From Mytilisepta virgata (taxonomy: Eukaryota; Mollusca; Bivalvia; Mytilida; Mytilidae), in contig CM051518.1 in assembly GCA_028015205.1 (NCBI GenBank), forward strand, positions 59,475,978 through 59,539,977: a stretch of DNA of 64,000 nt, written 5' to 3'. Below, one piece after another: positions 35,621 through 47,777 of the stretch. The translations under genes were made by a program, and so were the position numbers. The notes under the pieces are model-generated. The model made no database searches, had not been told where the DNA came from, and saw only the letters and a program-made list of their open reading frames with translations. The number at the start of each line of letters is the position of its first letter. Positions within the stretch are counted from its first letter, which is position 1.

Positions 35621-38546
35621 CTGAAAAATTAATCTCTTTATTAAACAATTTTCTAAAAAAATAATCGAAAACTTTTTGTATTACATGTACATTGGAATTT
35701 TGTATGGTTTAATTTTTAATTTCTCATGTATATCTGCAATGTTACTCGCCTTTATTTTCTACCTAATGATTTTATACTATATAAATCACGGGTAGTGATG
35801 GAAATTGCAATTTCATAATCGGTGGAAACTAATGATTGATTAATGATCAAAATACACTAGAATCCTTCTAAACACATACCCATTTTGTCATAATAAATTA
35901 TGCAATTAAAATAACAGGAGTATGCTAGTAAGCAGTGCATTATAATCTGCACACTTTTGCTTTACCTCTGTCACTTTTTGACTGTATTACATCTGCACAC
36001 TTCTTTTGTGACATTTTCGCACCTTTTTAATACAACTGTGCACATGTTACTTTCCTTTGGACTTTATCAAATTTTATAATTCTCTGAAATACATGTATCT
36101 CTTTCGTTATCCATTTCTTCATATGGGGAGGTGGATATTGAGCAGGACATTAGTTTAATGTAAAAGTCCAAGGTATATGCACATTAAATACTCCAAAAAA
36201 TAGTGAAGTCAGCACATATAACAGACTTCCAGTAGCACTAAAATCTGGAAGAAACATGCATTTACAAATCTGTTTAGACTGCAAACTTGAATTCTAAGGA
36301 CTTGACGTACACACAAAATGTAGTGTACTCTATCTGATTCACCTCTCAAATTTTTATGCGCAAATGTAAGAAAAAACAGTGTGCAGTTTTAATATTAAAA
36401 GGTACATGGATGTACATTGTAACAGTCAGTAATTACAAAAAGTGCACTCTTGTAATGCAGCCCTAGTAAGTGGGAGGTATCATAAATTTGCATGAAGAAA
36501 AAAATCAATATACATGTATATATAATTATCAGGAGTAATTAACATAGACATACACAATAACAGTTCATGTTCATGACGTAAAATCGATATATGGATGAGC
36601 CTATGTCAATGAAGCACAATAAGTAGGTCAGAGTGACCTAATTTTGGTGGGAGGCTGTGTTACTCCCGGAGATGCACCCTCAAACCAATAAGAATGATTG
36701 TAGGTCCCTTGGTATCAAAGAACTGAACTCGGAAGTAAAAATTAACCTAAGTCTATGAAGTGCGATAAGTAGGTCAGAATGACCTAATTTTGGAGGGAGG
36801 CTGTGTAATTATCCAAGGTGCATCCTCACACCAAGTAGTATGATTGTATGTCCTTTGGTATCGGAGAACTAAACTTGGACGATAAACTTAACCTTAGTCA
36901 ATGAAGCGCGATAAGTATGTTAGAGTGGCCTAACTTTGGAGGAAGGCTGTGGTACTCCCCGAGATGCAACCACGTAATATGACTGTACGTCCCTTGGTAT
37001 TGCCGAACTGAACTCGGACGTAAAACATAACTTTAGGTCAATGAAGCGCAATAAGTAGGTTAGATTGATCTAATTTTGGAGGTTGTGTTACTCCTCTAGA
37101 TGCACCCTGACACCATGTGATATGATTGTAGGTCCCTTTAGATGATAAAACTGATTTTTTACATAAAACTTAAAAGCCAGTCAACCGTGTAATATGGGTC
37201 ATGTGACCTTCATCTTATGTCACATGGTCAGCCTCCTCAAAATGCGCCTCCAAAATATATGACCCTATGTCAACTAGTAACTGAGAACTGGCTGTGGATG
37301 AGTATGTGTATGCGCATGCTAACGACGGGGGTACTCCATTAGTCCCCCTCAACTTTGTTGATGCGAAATAAAAATAAGTAACAAGAGAATAAATATTGAA
37401 ATTTTGTTCTTGGAACATTTAAGTCAGTTTGTTCATTTCAGTAACGTCAGTCAGGTCGGGTAGGTGTGGTCTAAATGTTATATACTGTCAGTGACTATAT
37501 ATCACTTGTAGATATACTGCCAAAGCATTTGGACTGCTCAAATAGAATGATTGCAGTAAAATATATGGAAAATGGTTTGGTGTTGCAATATCTTATGCAA
37601 ATTACATCAATATTCTATTAACAGATATCAAATTAAGTGGAGTTTTCTGTATATATAGATGAAGAACAACAACTTGAAATGTACAATTGTATTACAGAGA
37701 AATTTTAAACTTTTTAATGATTTTCCCACTCAGAGTTTCTGTTTCCAAAAAATTTATGGAAAAGTTAGTGAAAGTACAATTAAATTATAACTGATTATCA
37801 GGACAAGATTAATCACAAGTAAAATTTTTAATTCTGGAAGTAAATTTTGAGTCCAAAATATATAAAAACAGTAAAAATTTAGTTTTTTATGTCAAATCAA
37901 TCATCATCTTTTGTGGTATTGATTTATTGTGAATTCACCTTGATTTGGTAAAACAATTCACCTTGATTAATTATTGTCAGTTTATCTACAAACGTTTATA
38001 TCCAACAATTTAATCAACATAACGATCTATTTTTGTTGCCTTGCACTTGGTGCGTATACATTAATGAATTTGTGAATGAACTGTCTAATCTTTTTTTATA
38101 TCTATTGTAGTCAATTTTTCTTCAAATTTTTATTATTCAAAGTAAATATAAAATTTTACAATAAGTACATTCTAAATTCATTATATCAATATCTGAACAT
38201 GGATAAATAAATTGAGGTCTCGACAGAATATGTGAAGTATAGTTTTACTCAGGCACCTACATAGAAGTCGTAAATTACCTCCCCTTCCTAATTTGGAAAA
38301 TATGTCATTTCCTTTTCAGTCAAATTTTGTCTATCTCGAATATATATTGTGGTCTAAAGAACTTCCAGATAACAAGAGTGGAATGTAGAAGAATTACAAC
38401 CCACTTGTATATATATGATTCCATAAGACAAATGAACAGTATTTTGATTCTGACAATCTGTGGAATCTGGCATATTTTTGGGAGACAGAAATTTCTACTT
38501 GATTATCATTTTATTGTTAGTATTGTATTATTTCATATACTGCTAC
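35621..38546. other. Intron 3 of IL-1R-like gene
   Basis: Non-coding. The notable feature is a diverged tandem repeat at 36600-37160 (annotated separately). Near 37300-37330 a GTACTCC..AGTCCCCC segment recurs only weakly. The 92-codon plus-strand frame at 38327-38605 overlaps exon 3 in antisense and has no recognisable domain. Confidence 0.5.
36600..37165 (+). repeat. Tandem ~145-bp repeat with AGGTCA palindromes
   Basis: Four diverged units start near 36605, 36752, 36898 and 37039. Each has GTCAATGAAGC.CAATAAGTAGGT, CTAATTTTGG.GG, and TGATTGTAGGTCCCTTGGTA. Units 1 and 2 carry perfect palindromes AGGTCAGAGTGACCT (36625-36639) and AGGTCAGAATGACCT (36771-36785); units 3 and 4 have decayed versions. 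Confidence 0.8.
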
Positions 38547-38733
38547 CTTTGACATATATGATATTTTCCATCTTTATCAATAATCTGTCCTTCAAGTTCC
38601 CATGAAATATCTGGGGCAATGTTTTCATCACAACCAAAATCTGCTCCACATTTAATGGAGAGTTGTCTGCCCTTTTTAGTAGGTTTTATTTTTGGTGGGG
38701 GAAATAGTAATGGTTCTTGCCTTTCCTCACATT
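38547..38733 (-). CDS. IL-1R-like receptor, coding exon 3 (second Ig domain)
   Basis: A 187-bp exon between acceptor TTATTTCAG and donor AAAG|GTAGCA. It encodes ECEERQEPLLFPPPKIKPTK, then RQLSIKCGADFGC and PDISWELEG. The C...(about 15)...W spacing (IKC to ISW) is the B- and C-strand signature of an Ig domain. It continues into exon 4. Confidence 0.85.
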
Positions 38734-39055
38734 CTGAAATAACACAGAAAAAAATACATAAATTTTATTGCAGATTACAACAACATTATTACAACATATC
38801 ATGAATCTTTTATTTGAATATAAAGTTTTTATAGGAAGGTTTATTTTTTTTCTACTTTATATCAAAAAAAAAAGATCAGATTAGATTTATACTCTATATT
38901 CATAGTTCTTGCATTTGTTTATCTAGATCAAAATCTGAAAAATTCTGTAAGAATTTATGTCCTGACAAAGATTTTATTCAATTTTTGGTAAAGAAATATT
39001 TCAGTCTTATCAATTAGTAGTGTGTCATATCAAATTGCAGTAAATGAAACATTAC

Positions 39056-39340
39056 CATACAATTTCAGCTGAAAGCAGTGTTCCATATCATTTGTACTAC
39101 ATTTATAATATCCCTCATTTTCTGACGTAGGATAACGCATTCTAAGTGCTCTCTTTTTTATCTCACATTCGAGTAGGTCACAGTCTTTGCAGTTACAGAA
39201 TTTGAATGGGAATGCTGTCCAGTTACTGTGAAAAGTCTGTTTATAATACCACTTAATTAGATTAGGATCCTCTGAGGTAGGACAATCAAGCTCTTTGAAA
39301 ATGTTGACTCTAACATAGTCCAGTGTACACTCTTGAGTTG
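39056..39340 (-). CDS. IL-1R-like receptor, coding exon 2 (first Ig-like domain)
   Basis: A 285-bp exon between acceptor CCTTTGCAG and donor TATG|GTAATG. It encodes YVRVNIFKELDCPTSED, then LIKWYYKQTF and SENEGYYKCS. LDCP, IKWYYK and EGYYKC are B-, C- and F-strand motifs of the N-terminal Ig domain of IL-1 receptor-like proteins. Extra cysteines (CNCKDCDLLEC) suggest additional disulfides. Confidence 0.85.
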
Positions 39341-40279
39341 CTGCAAAGGATTGTTGGTGGCAATTAAAAATATATACATTAAAGGTTATCTCAAATTGAT
39401 TTTTTTTTTCACTTTACTGGTTTGTTTGAATTTTACCATGGGATAAACCTTACTTTGAATAAAGGGCATTAAAAATATCTAAAATAATGGTTGTACAAAT
39501 TTAAGGATGGGTCTGAGTTAGTCAATTCAAATTTTATTATTTTAGAATTTTTTAAGCACATAAATTTTTCTATTGGAAATTCCTTATTCAGTATCATTTT
39601 TGAGCTGTAAAAATATAACCTTCATAAACAATTGTAAATTTTTTATGTTTTCTTGGTCGACTCAACTGCATTAAAAAACTCCAAAAAACTTTTCTTATGA
39701 TTCTAACATTTAGACTTTCAAAATGCCAAAATCCATTCCATAAACTGAGGTTTACAGAGTAATTTCTTTTACACAATAACATGGACATAGCCATAGTTAA
39801 GAATCAGGGGAGGTAATAAAATGTTTAATTTGAAAGTAGTCAATTCAGGCCAAGAAATCAGACTCAGATTAATAAACATGGATGGAAATGTCCTCCTAGA
39901 AAATCAATTTCAGTTTATTTGGCCATGTTGGCTGAGTAATTTCCCCGATAAAAAGTTTTAGAATTAAATCAATCAGATATATAATAAAGGTCCATTGCCC
40001 TTGACATGTCAGCTAAAAATATTTTGATAAAATAGCAAGATATACATCTACTGACAATCTTGATCAGTATAGTGCTGGGAAGCATGATGTTTAAAAATAT
40101 TACTAAAAAGGATAAAAAAAAAATCATATTTTACACACACACTTCTGGTAAATGAAACGTTTTTCTCTCCATGCTCATATGAAATGGCCTAGAAAAAGTC
40201 GAAGTGTCTGTATTATTATACCTACAGCAAACACATTAAATAGTGCTTTACTGTCAAGACAAACTTAAATGATACTTAC
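39341..40279. other. Intron 1 of IL-1R-like gene
   Basis: AT-rich intron with no other feature supported. The short frames (e.g. 39594-39794, minus) have no recognisable domain. Confidence 0.4.
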
Positions 40280-40358
40280 ATTCTTCACATGCAGGTGTCT
40301 TACTATACACATAACTAAAGAATACATATACCATCTGAAGACATTTCCATATTTCCAT
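40280..40358 (-). CDS. IL-1R-like receptor, coding exon 1 (signal peptide)
   Basis: The CDS starts at ATG 40358-40356. The exon ends GAAGAAT|GTAAGTATC at 40280 and encodes MEIWKCLQMVYVFFSYVYSK, a short n-region and hydrophobic core typical of a signal peptide, then TPACEE. The whole gene is 40358-40280, 39340-39056, 38733-38547, 35620-35484, 33470-33294, 16734-16606, 15282-14957. Every phase agrees and the sum is 1320 bases (439 residues plus stop). The product should be a plasma-membrane receptor with two Ig-like domains outside and a TIR domain inside, which in this superfamily recruits MyD88-type adaptors. The ligand is unknown. Only two recognisable Ig domains are present where vertebrate IL-1 receptors have three. 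Confidence 0.82.
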
Positions 40359-41168
40359 TTGCCAAATGTTTAAAAAGTCACCTGAAAATATATAACAGAA
40401 AATATTAAACTTATTTAATAATGTTTAGGCAAAGAAAAAAAAACATCATTGTTTCCGCTAACCCCACCAACCCTGCCTATACTAGAGGTTTAAAAAGTCA
40501 CCTGAAAATATATAACAAAGCAGAAAATATTAAACTTAATTATCTAATGATGTTTAGGCGAAGAAAAAAACATCACTGTTTCCCCTAACCCCACCAACCC
40601 TGCCTATACTAGATGTTTGTAGTTATGATATTTTTCACTAATAATGTTAGAATGTCTCTCCTATATATAAAAAACACAATGCCAAATTTCTAGAAAAAAA
40701 AGTTTAAAAAATGATGTCGAGAAAGAGCCCTGCAGGATATTTTAATGAGAATCGTCAAAGAAAACTCAACTTATCACAATTCCTAAATGAAAACTAGAAC
40801 TGTGAGTGACCTCACTTAGTGATACACCGCGCTTGCAATACTAGCATTTGCACTTCAGGGTTTTACATGTTAAACATGAAAAATACTGAAGTGTTTGTTA
40901 ATCCTTCTTATTTCATTATTTTATGACTAACTTGTGACCTTCAATAGCAATTGTTGTCATAGTTAACTTGTTACCATTTTCTTAAATGTTTACTATTAAT
41001 ATGGGGGTCCACTGAACTCTGATATATCATGGTAGTAGGTGGACCCCCACATTCGTGGCCTAAATTTTGGTAAAACTGGGATACTAGGGTGGGGAAAAGT
41101 GATTTTTTTTCTCATAATATTCTAATATAGAAACACAACTGCGCACAATGTGTTGTTGACGTGAAGTG
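40359..41168. other. 5' flank of IL-1R-like gene with short tandem repeat
   Basis: Two direct copies of a ~118-bp unit lie at about 40370-40487 and 40488-40612 (TTTAAAAAGTCACCTGAAAA ... CCCCACCAACCCTGCC). At 41003-41049 there is an inverted repeat GGGGGTCCAC/GTGGACCCCC. Near 40796 AACTGTGAGTGACCTCAC resembles the head of the 4732 repeat family. A promoter was not identified. Confidence 0.5.
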
Positions 41169-41182
41169 TGAAGTACTTATGA

Positions 41183-41541
41183 TGGATGATGGATGAATTA
41201 TTGTTTAACGTCCAGTGGCAACCAGGTGCATATCAGGACGAGAACATGTTGATATGATAATGAATATGATCCCTGCTTTGTACTAGACCGACACGCTAAG
41301 TAGGATTTTTAATGTGCTAGCTCACGAGGTAACTGTCCGCAGGAAGACATATCACCTCACTTGGACACATTATACTGACTCCGAGCCGACCAGTCTTTGC
41401 TCTTGCTCCTAGATGCCGCGTGCTTGGCAGAGAAGCAGCAAATACCAATTTTAATGTCTTTGGTTTGACCCGGCCGGGGATCGAACCCACGACCTTCCGC
41501 ACTCGGGGCGAGCAGGCTACCACGAGAGCACCGAGGCCCTT
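41183..41541 (-). mobile_element. tRNA-derived SINE, copy B (opposite orientation to copy A)
   Basis: On the minus strand it starts GGGCCTCGGTGCTCTCGTGG with A box and the B box GTGGGTTCGATCCC, and follows copy A (13069) throughout with an ATTCATCCATCATCC tail. A 14-bp target-site duplication TGAAGTACTTATGA is at 41169-41182 and 41542-41555. It is younger-looking than copy A at the B box. Confidence 0.9.
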
Positions 41542-41555
41542 TGAAGTACTTATGA

Positions 41556-42880
41556 AAGCATCAAACTGTTATATATATTTTGTTGAAAACAAGAAAGTTT
41601 CAAAGTTGTATTTTTCTATCTCACTGAATCTATCCTACATTTATCGCTTTGCAAACAAAGCAATGATATAAAACTATAAATCTCAAGCGAAATGGCATGA
41701 CAGTCAAAAGTGCAACATCACAATCCAAAGACAAAGTATAATCATACATTCAAATGGTTTGTTTTAAATGAAAAGAAATTTTCATTTTTTTGTGAAAGTT
41801 TAAAATTAACATGGCTATATGATGCCTCGTGAGGTTCATTTCGATTACATAATTGATGCATATTGTCCTATTAGAATTCATTTATTGCTACCATGATCTA
41901 TGGCTTAATTGTCAGTACGGACATGGTTATTTTAACATTGGTAGATAACACTCGGTGAAAAAAAAAATTATAATGGCTACCTGTTGAAATAAGCACAATG
42001 AACTATTTCTTAATTTATACATTAAAAACCCTGTTGAAATTATATGACACAATTACGATATTACATTGAACCACTCCTCTGCTCTTTTATCTTGACTTTG
42101 TCCTTACCATTTCCGCTTTTAACATATTTTACAGTCCAATCTTCAAATTCCCTGCGTCAAGATGACGAAAAGATGCTTTACTACTCTAATCCTTTGACTA
42201 GTGGTTTGACATCAACGTGGTAAATAACCTTATGTAAATTTCTTACTAATCTGGGAATTTATCATTTTATGTCCCTACTTTCACTGAGCTGAAAAACTAA
42301 ATCATGAATGTACAACGGAAAAATAATACGCATATAATTTAAGCAAATAGATCTATATGTTTCAAAAACCAAGTTATTATTGTGTTTAAAAAAATATAAA
42401 TATAAATTTTCGTCATGAAAAAAATATGCGTGTACAACAGAGTTAAGAATAAATTATGTAATTTTTACACATCGATAGGTAAAATGTTATTTTTAGAAAC
42501 TGTGTTTACAAACTTCCACCTATATACTTTTCTCTGTGTTTCAGTAGACAAAGTCACGTTCAGTGTGGTATTTTAGCGTTAAATCATTTAATTAAAAGTA
42601 ATTAACAGGGAAGTATATAATAGATTATCATACGTCCCTGGAAATAATTTACAATAAAGTTATTTTTAGAAAAAAGCTTTCACCAAAACACATTTACACA
42701 TTGGGATTGCTATTTTCGTGTATTTCTAAAATATGTTTCAACATAGTAGTTTTTTGTTTGTTTGTTTTTATTTTTTTTTAATGCTCGGAACTTGTAACGA
42801 AAGGGATGTGAATCAGTCTCTCCAGTATTTCTTTGATACAACAATATTTCTACGTCGTCACTCGGACTTCCACTTATGGC
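41556..42880. other. Intergenic DNA, no gene seen
   Basis: AT-rich DNA; no recognisable gene or repeat other than simple A/T runs. Confidence 0.4.
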
Positions 42881-43232
42881 CATAGGTGCTTGAGGACAGG
42901 ATCCTGTTATGAGCCCCCCATAGTCCCTCCCCCTTATTATCATAAATCTCAGATTTTTAATATATATCACTTATTTGTACCATATATATACTAAAATACC
43001 ATATTTTTACTCTAAATATGCATGTTTACTATCAACGTGAATCTCGACTATAGAGCGAAGTATAGTCGAGATTCACGTTGATAGTAAACATGCATATTTA
43101 GAGTAAAAATATGGTATTTTAGTATATATATGGTACAAATAAGTGATATATATTAAAAATCTGAGATTTATGATAATAAGGGGGAGGGACTATGGGGGGC
43201 TCATAACAGGATCCTGTCCTCAAGCACCTATG
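42881..43232. repeat. Perfect 352-bp palindrome (172-bp arms, 8-base spacer)
   Basis: The arms 42881-43052 and 43061-43232 are exact reverse complements by direct reading over all 172 bases; the spacer is GAGCGAAG. Each arm runs from CATAGGTGCTTGAGGACAGG to the centre ATCTCGACTATA. Flanks diverge at once on both sides and no target duplication is visible. It may be a foldback element, a recent inverted duplication, or an assembly foldback. Confidence 0.92.
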
Positions 43233-44788
43233 CTCCCCACAAAATTATCCTGAAAATTTTGTCGGAAAGCTGATTTATTACTGATTTACACGATTTAATT
43301 TTTATTCACAGAATAATAAAATTCTAACATTACAAAAATAATAAATGCATGTGGGGTTCTTTTCCGTGCGAAGAGGTCGTAGAAATGTCGAGAAACCGTC
43401 CAATAAACTACTGACAGTTATCAATAATTAACGAGTGGCGGAAAACTGGAAATCAAGAAAATTGAGTAACTTTAACTTATTAGTTAACCTGTTTAATTTC
43501 ATCATAATATTATGAAATATTACCTTCATAAAGCTCTTTGAATTGGCTTTAATAACCGTATAAAATTTATGCGGGAGAGATTTGTTACACTGCAGTTTTC
43601 CATTGATTTTCGGAATTTTACCTGTAATTTTTTTGAGGTAAAAAACAATACTTTATTTAATATTTCTTGTACTAAATATTTAAATAAATTTAAAGAAAAA
43701 TACCACGCCTCGAAGCTTCCTCTTTTCAGCCATATAACTTTCAACTACGAAATATTTTTTGGGAAAAATACATAATGGTCGCCCGTGTGCGTCATGAAGT
43801 GCAATAATCCGAGAATTTATTCTAAAAAAAAATTATGCAAGTTTTGGGGCAGAATTTCTCTGCTTTGGAATAAAATTATTGGGGAAAAAATTACACAATA
43901 CCATGCAGCTGTCTTTTATCTCCAAAATGATATATTTTACATTAAAATCAGTAGAAAAATGTAGATGTAGGGTGGTCGGTAGTTTACCATAGTTTCATCA
44001 GAGAAATGGTCCAAAACATGACGATTTACAGGTAATTATATATATAGCACGGCATAGAAAATATAGGAAATCGTAAGTGACGTATCCCTGTGTATATTGG
44101 TCCCACTTCAACCAAACTTTAGTGTAGTGGTTTTTGAATGGTCCCTTTAAACATTGTGTAGAATGGTCCTTGGATCAAGAAGGTTAAGACATTGTGTTCA
44201 CTCCTTGTTAAGACCTTAATATTACATATTATAAATCTCCAGATCTATAGATGAGAAAGATTTATATTCTATATTAATAACCGGGAATGAAGAACACCGA
44301 AACACATAAATTTGTCACATAAAAAAAAAGAAAATTTTTTACCGGCCCAAATATTTGGTGCGTGCACCAATGAATTTTCTTGTTTTACAATATAAGTACG
44401 TCAACATCATGGATACTACAATGCCAAGTGTGACCGACAAAATACCAACCAATGAAATCCGTTATTGCCGTGGGAGAAATGTTTTGATTGGTCTAATTTT
44501 GTCAATGAACCTGTTGGAATTAACTATAAAATTTTACTATAATTATGTGTATAGAGCGATGACAGTAAAACTGGTTCTCACTATACGAAAGGCGTTAAAA
44601 AAAAACAAAACGGACATTAATAAGAGAGAGAAAAACCTATGCATACAAAAACCTTGTTTGAGATAAAAAAAAAAAAATAACAAGAGAAGCGAAACGTCTA
44701 TGAAATGTAATTAGACATTGTCTGGTCTTTCTAATTGTGGATCTAGCTGCCAATCTACGGACATGAATGAGTCTTTTGTACTAATATT
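43233..44788. other. Intergenic DNA, no gene seen
   Basis: No recognisable domain. The 103-codon plus-strand frame at 44355-44666 is basic and hydrophobic in patches but has no motif I can name. Confidence 0.4.
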
Positions 44789-45393
44789 TTACACTCTTCC
44801 AGGGTTGTCCTTCAGTAAAATTTTCCCGTTTATCGTCCAAACGTTCTTTACCTTCCTCCTCTTGATCAACTGCCTAGCATGATAGCAAATTTCACTACGA
44901 ATTTTAGCTAAGTCTTCGTTCAAGTAGAAATTTGGATATTCTTCGTTATCTTTGAGGTTTTTGCCACATTTAAGGATTCTGATTTTTACCGACGGGTCTG
45001 ACAAGCGGACAATTATTTGACGAGGTCCCTTTCGGGTGAACCCATTTCCATCTTTTATACAGACATAATAAGATGTCTGTAGGTGAGTATTCGGGGTCAA
45101 TTACAGAAATAACAGTTCGTACCTTTTCTGTGGTATCACTTTCAACATCTTCTCATCAGACTTCGCCTGCCATATTGTTCAAGTTCATCTACGTTGTTGC
45201 TGAGCTGTAGTTTTTCTATTTCAAGTGAGTCAATTCTACGGATTAATGTTTCAGTCGTTCGTTCAATTAATTGGACGATTTCGCTGTTCATGTTAAGTTT
45301 AAGTTTAACTGCATCAGCAATTTTCTGTATATCTTCAGCAGATAAAGTAAATTGTTGCGGTTGTAATATTGAGGATTCAGGATGACAATCCAT
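44789..45393 (-). pseudogene. L1-like ORF1 remnant (coiled coil, RRM, C-terminal domain)
   Basis: On the minus strand a coiled-coil segment at 45393-45142 ends with DELEQYGRRSL, a hallmark of L1-type ORF1 proteins. In another frame, 45100-44789 carries RKGPRQIIVRLSD, FYLNEDLAKIRSEICYHARQ and VWTINGKILLKD, the RRM end and C-terminal domain. Between the two parts the reading frame is broken and part of the middle is missing, so it is a dead LINE fossil. Not a host gene. Confidence 0.7.
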
Positions 45394-46213
45394 TTCATGA
45401 GATTGATTGTCAACTTTTAGCTTCTTTATTTCGTCTCTATCGGGGCTTGGTGTTGATCATTCATAAGTCAGCCATCTTATAATGTCTCTTATGTTGTTTA
45501 CAGTGTTTGTTGATCACAATAATATATCAAAAGGCACAAAATTCACTTCAATGTCATAGTTTTTACAACCCATTAATGTTGGATAGTTAACATAATCACA
45601 TAATCACTTTTTGGTACCCAGGAAAAGCGAGAAATATCAAAACCTGTTACATTTTTTTCACTCTAAGAGTAGATCAACTTCTATCTCTGAGCAAGCGTAT
45701 TAATTAAAACCAAATGTTTATGACCTGCGTCGAGGGGATGCACAATCCTGAAATTTTACCCAACGACGGAGAATGAAAATCAAAATAAGGCACACTAATC
45801 TATACTTATGAAAATAATATAACTAAATATTGCGACTGTTAGTTCCAGGAACTTAAATTGTATGTATATATATAGATCCCAAGTGTATTTTCCAAAGGGT
45901 CCTATGTTAAGATTGTGTAGCCATGTCAGCTATCTTGGTTAGTTGTCAAATTCATCGGTTGCAGTTTTGAAAGACATTGCTGCAAAGTTCAGTTCCAAAA
46001 CGGCTGTTGCTTCAGATAAAAAAATATTTAGGAAGGTTGCTAGATACTACATGTTTGTTGTATTTGGAATTGGAACCACATAAGGACCATTTTACCGAAG
46101 TTGTGTCTTAAGTGGCTCAGTAGTTTGTGATTTTTTAAAAATTCTTTTTCACAGATTTTTCTTTTTTAACAACAACAGGATTTTTGACTGCTCAAGGAAC
46201 AGGATATAATTCC
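45394..46213. other. Intergenic DNA with decayed repeat core
   Basis: Around 45880-46160 there are fragments resembling the repeat core used by the GCTCACCTGG family (AGGGTCCTATGTTAA, AGCCATGTCAGCTATCTTGG). No gene. Confidence 0.4.
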
Positions 46214-46533
46214 AACAAGAGGCTCTCAAGAGCCTGTATCGCTCAACTGGATTTAACTTTTCACCTTGAGCAGGACTAAAAATTTAAGTGTTGCTGTCAA
46301 TTTAGCTGGTTTTTCTATAGGGTTCTATATTAAACTAAGATCGGTGTGGCAGCCAATTGGTCAAGTGGTTTCAGACACGAAGATTTTTCAATGAATTTTC
46401 CCATAGGACCCTATGTAAAACTTAGTTCGGCTGTAGCGACCATCTTGGTTAACAGTCCGGGTCATTGGTATGTGAATCAGACTATTTATTGGTCCAAAAT
46501 CAAAAACCCAAGGATTGTCACCAAAATATGATA
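46214..46533 (+). repeat. GCTCAACTGG-family element, head and core only
   Basis: It begins AACAAGAGGCTCTCAAGAGC then CTGTATCGCTCAACTGG and continues like the 12600 copy (GGATTTAACTT..CACCTTGAGCAGGAC). The core word AGTGGTTTCAGACACGAAG is present. No terminal hairpin follows, so it is truncated. Confidence 0.55.
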
Positions 46534-46919
46534 AACAAGAACATAAACATGATTAAAGAAACATACGTGTATTAATATACAATCAATCAAACTTTGGACC
46601 CATGTCTCCATCAAATTTGAATTGCTAAGGAGTATCTATTAGACTAAATATAAATAGCATGTCATATATGTTCAGTTAGCAACGATAAATGGGGGAGATG
46701 CAGCAACAGGGACTCAGGAGTATGACTTGCACCTTCCTCATAAACAAATTTAAACCAATGAAAAGGGGTAGTTGCAGCAACAGAGACTAGAGTATGTGTC
46801 GCAAGCTTCCCCAATCCATCATCAAACTATATCTTATTTAATCATACATAAAAAGAAGATTAAGGGTAATCACAATTTCTATTGTTATACATATCTCCTA
46901 TTGCAGCAACTACTATTTA

Positions 46920-47393
46920 AAGTATATCAACATCTTCAACTGAATAAATGAATACTTTTTTTTCTTTATTTCTCATGGTTTCAAAGTCCTGAACAATATT
47001 TCCTATCTTTAAGAACAATTCATCTCTGATTTCTTTCAATTAAGGGCACACAAATGTAAAATGATACTCATCTTCAACGTCTTTATTACAAAGTTTACAT
47101 ATTCTATTTTCAAAAGCTACTTTTTTAAACCTCCCACGTTCATCAGCCAAACGGCCGTTACTTATCCTAAATTTAGTGAAATACTTTATAACATTCTTAT
47201 CTATGTTCAGTAATAAGTATTTTTCTACTTTATATTTTGGATTAATTTGTCTGTATGTTCTTAACTTATTCTCATGATTAGGACTGTTAATATACAAGGA
47301 TTCTTTCCAAAAGTGAACATAGTTTTCAGTTAACTTATTGTAAATAGCGTTCAGTAGGCACTTTTTGAGAAAGTATTTTGGTTTTCCAAACAT
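46920..47393 (-). pseudogene. LINE ORF2 C-terminal fragment
   Basis: The minus-strand frame from 47393 encodes LRTYRQINPKYKVEKYLLLN, FTKFRISNGRLADERGRF and ICKLCNKDVEDEYHFTFVCP. The last is the C-x2-C-x(7-8)-H-x4-C motif found at the C-terminus of many mollusc non-LTR retrotransposon ORF2 proteins. TAA at 47040 interrupts it, yet the same frame goes on for about 40 codons (LKEIRDELFLKIGN). It lacks the RT domain, so it is a truncated dead copy. Confidence 0.7.
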
Positions 47394-47771
47394 GTGTAAA
47401 ATTTAGTTTTGTTAGCAAATTTTTGGTTTTTTACCAAATCCATCTGTTAACGTCAGGCTTAACCTGTAAGTTTCATTCAAAAGTTTGTCCTTTGAATTAA
47501 CAACATGGAGCCAGAATCAAACTGCAGCTTTCAAAGGATTAATTACAAGGGGATGCATCCCTAATTCTGTTAAGACTGCAGAATTTACAGCAGCTTTATT
47601 CACATTAAGTATGCTTTTAGCAAATTTGATCTGCACTTTCACACATGACATTGCAACATACTTTGGTTCTAGGTTTGTATTGTAATTTTTAATGATATTA
47701 AGAGATCATATTTCACTAGAAACAGAAGAATAGGTTCGACACAAGAATCAAAAAGCTTAAGTTGGGTGTAA
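47394..47771. other. Host flank left of the Polinton
   Basis: Ordinary intergenic DNA with no feature before the target duplication. Confidence 0.4.
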
Positions 47772-47777
47772 CACTAA
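47772..47777. repeat. Target-site duplication CACTAA, left copy
   Basis: CACTAA abuts the AG that starts the element; the identical hexamer is at 63256-63261. Six-base duplications are the rule for Polinton integrases. Confidence 0.93.

Noticed and set aside
44355..44666. 103-codon plus-strand ORF
   Set aside because: No motif, no splice context, ends in an A-rich run; not enough to call a gene.
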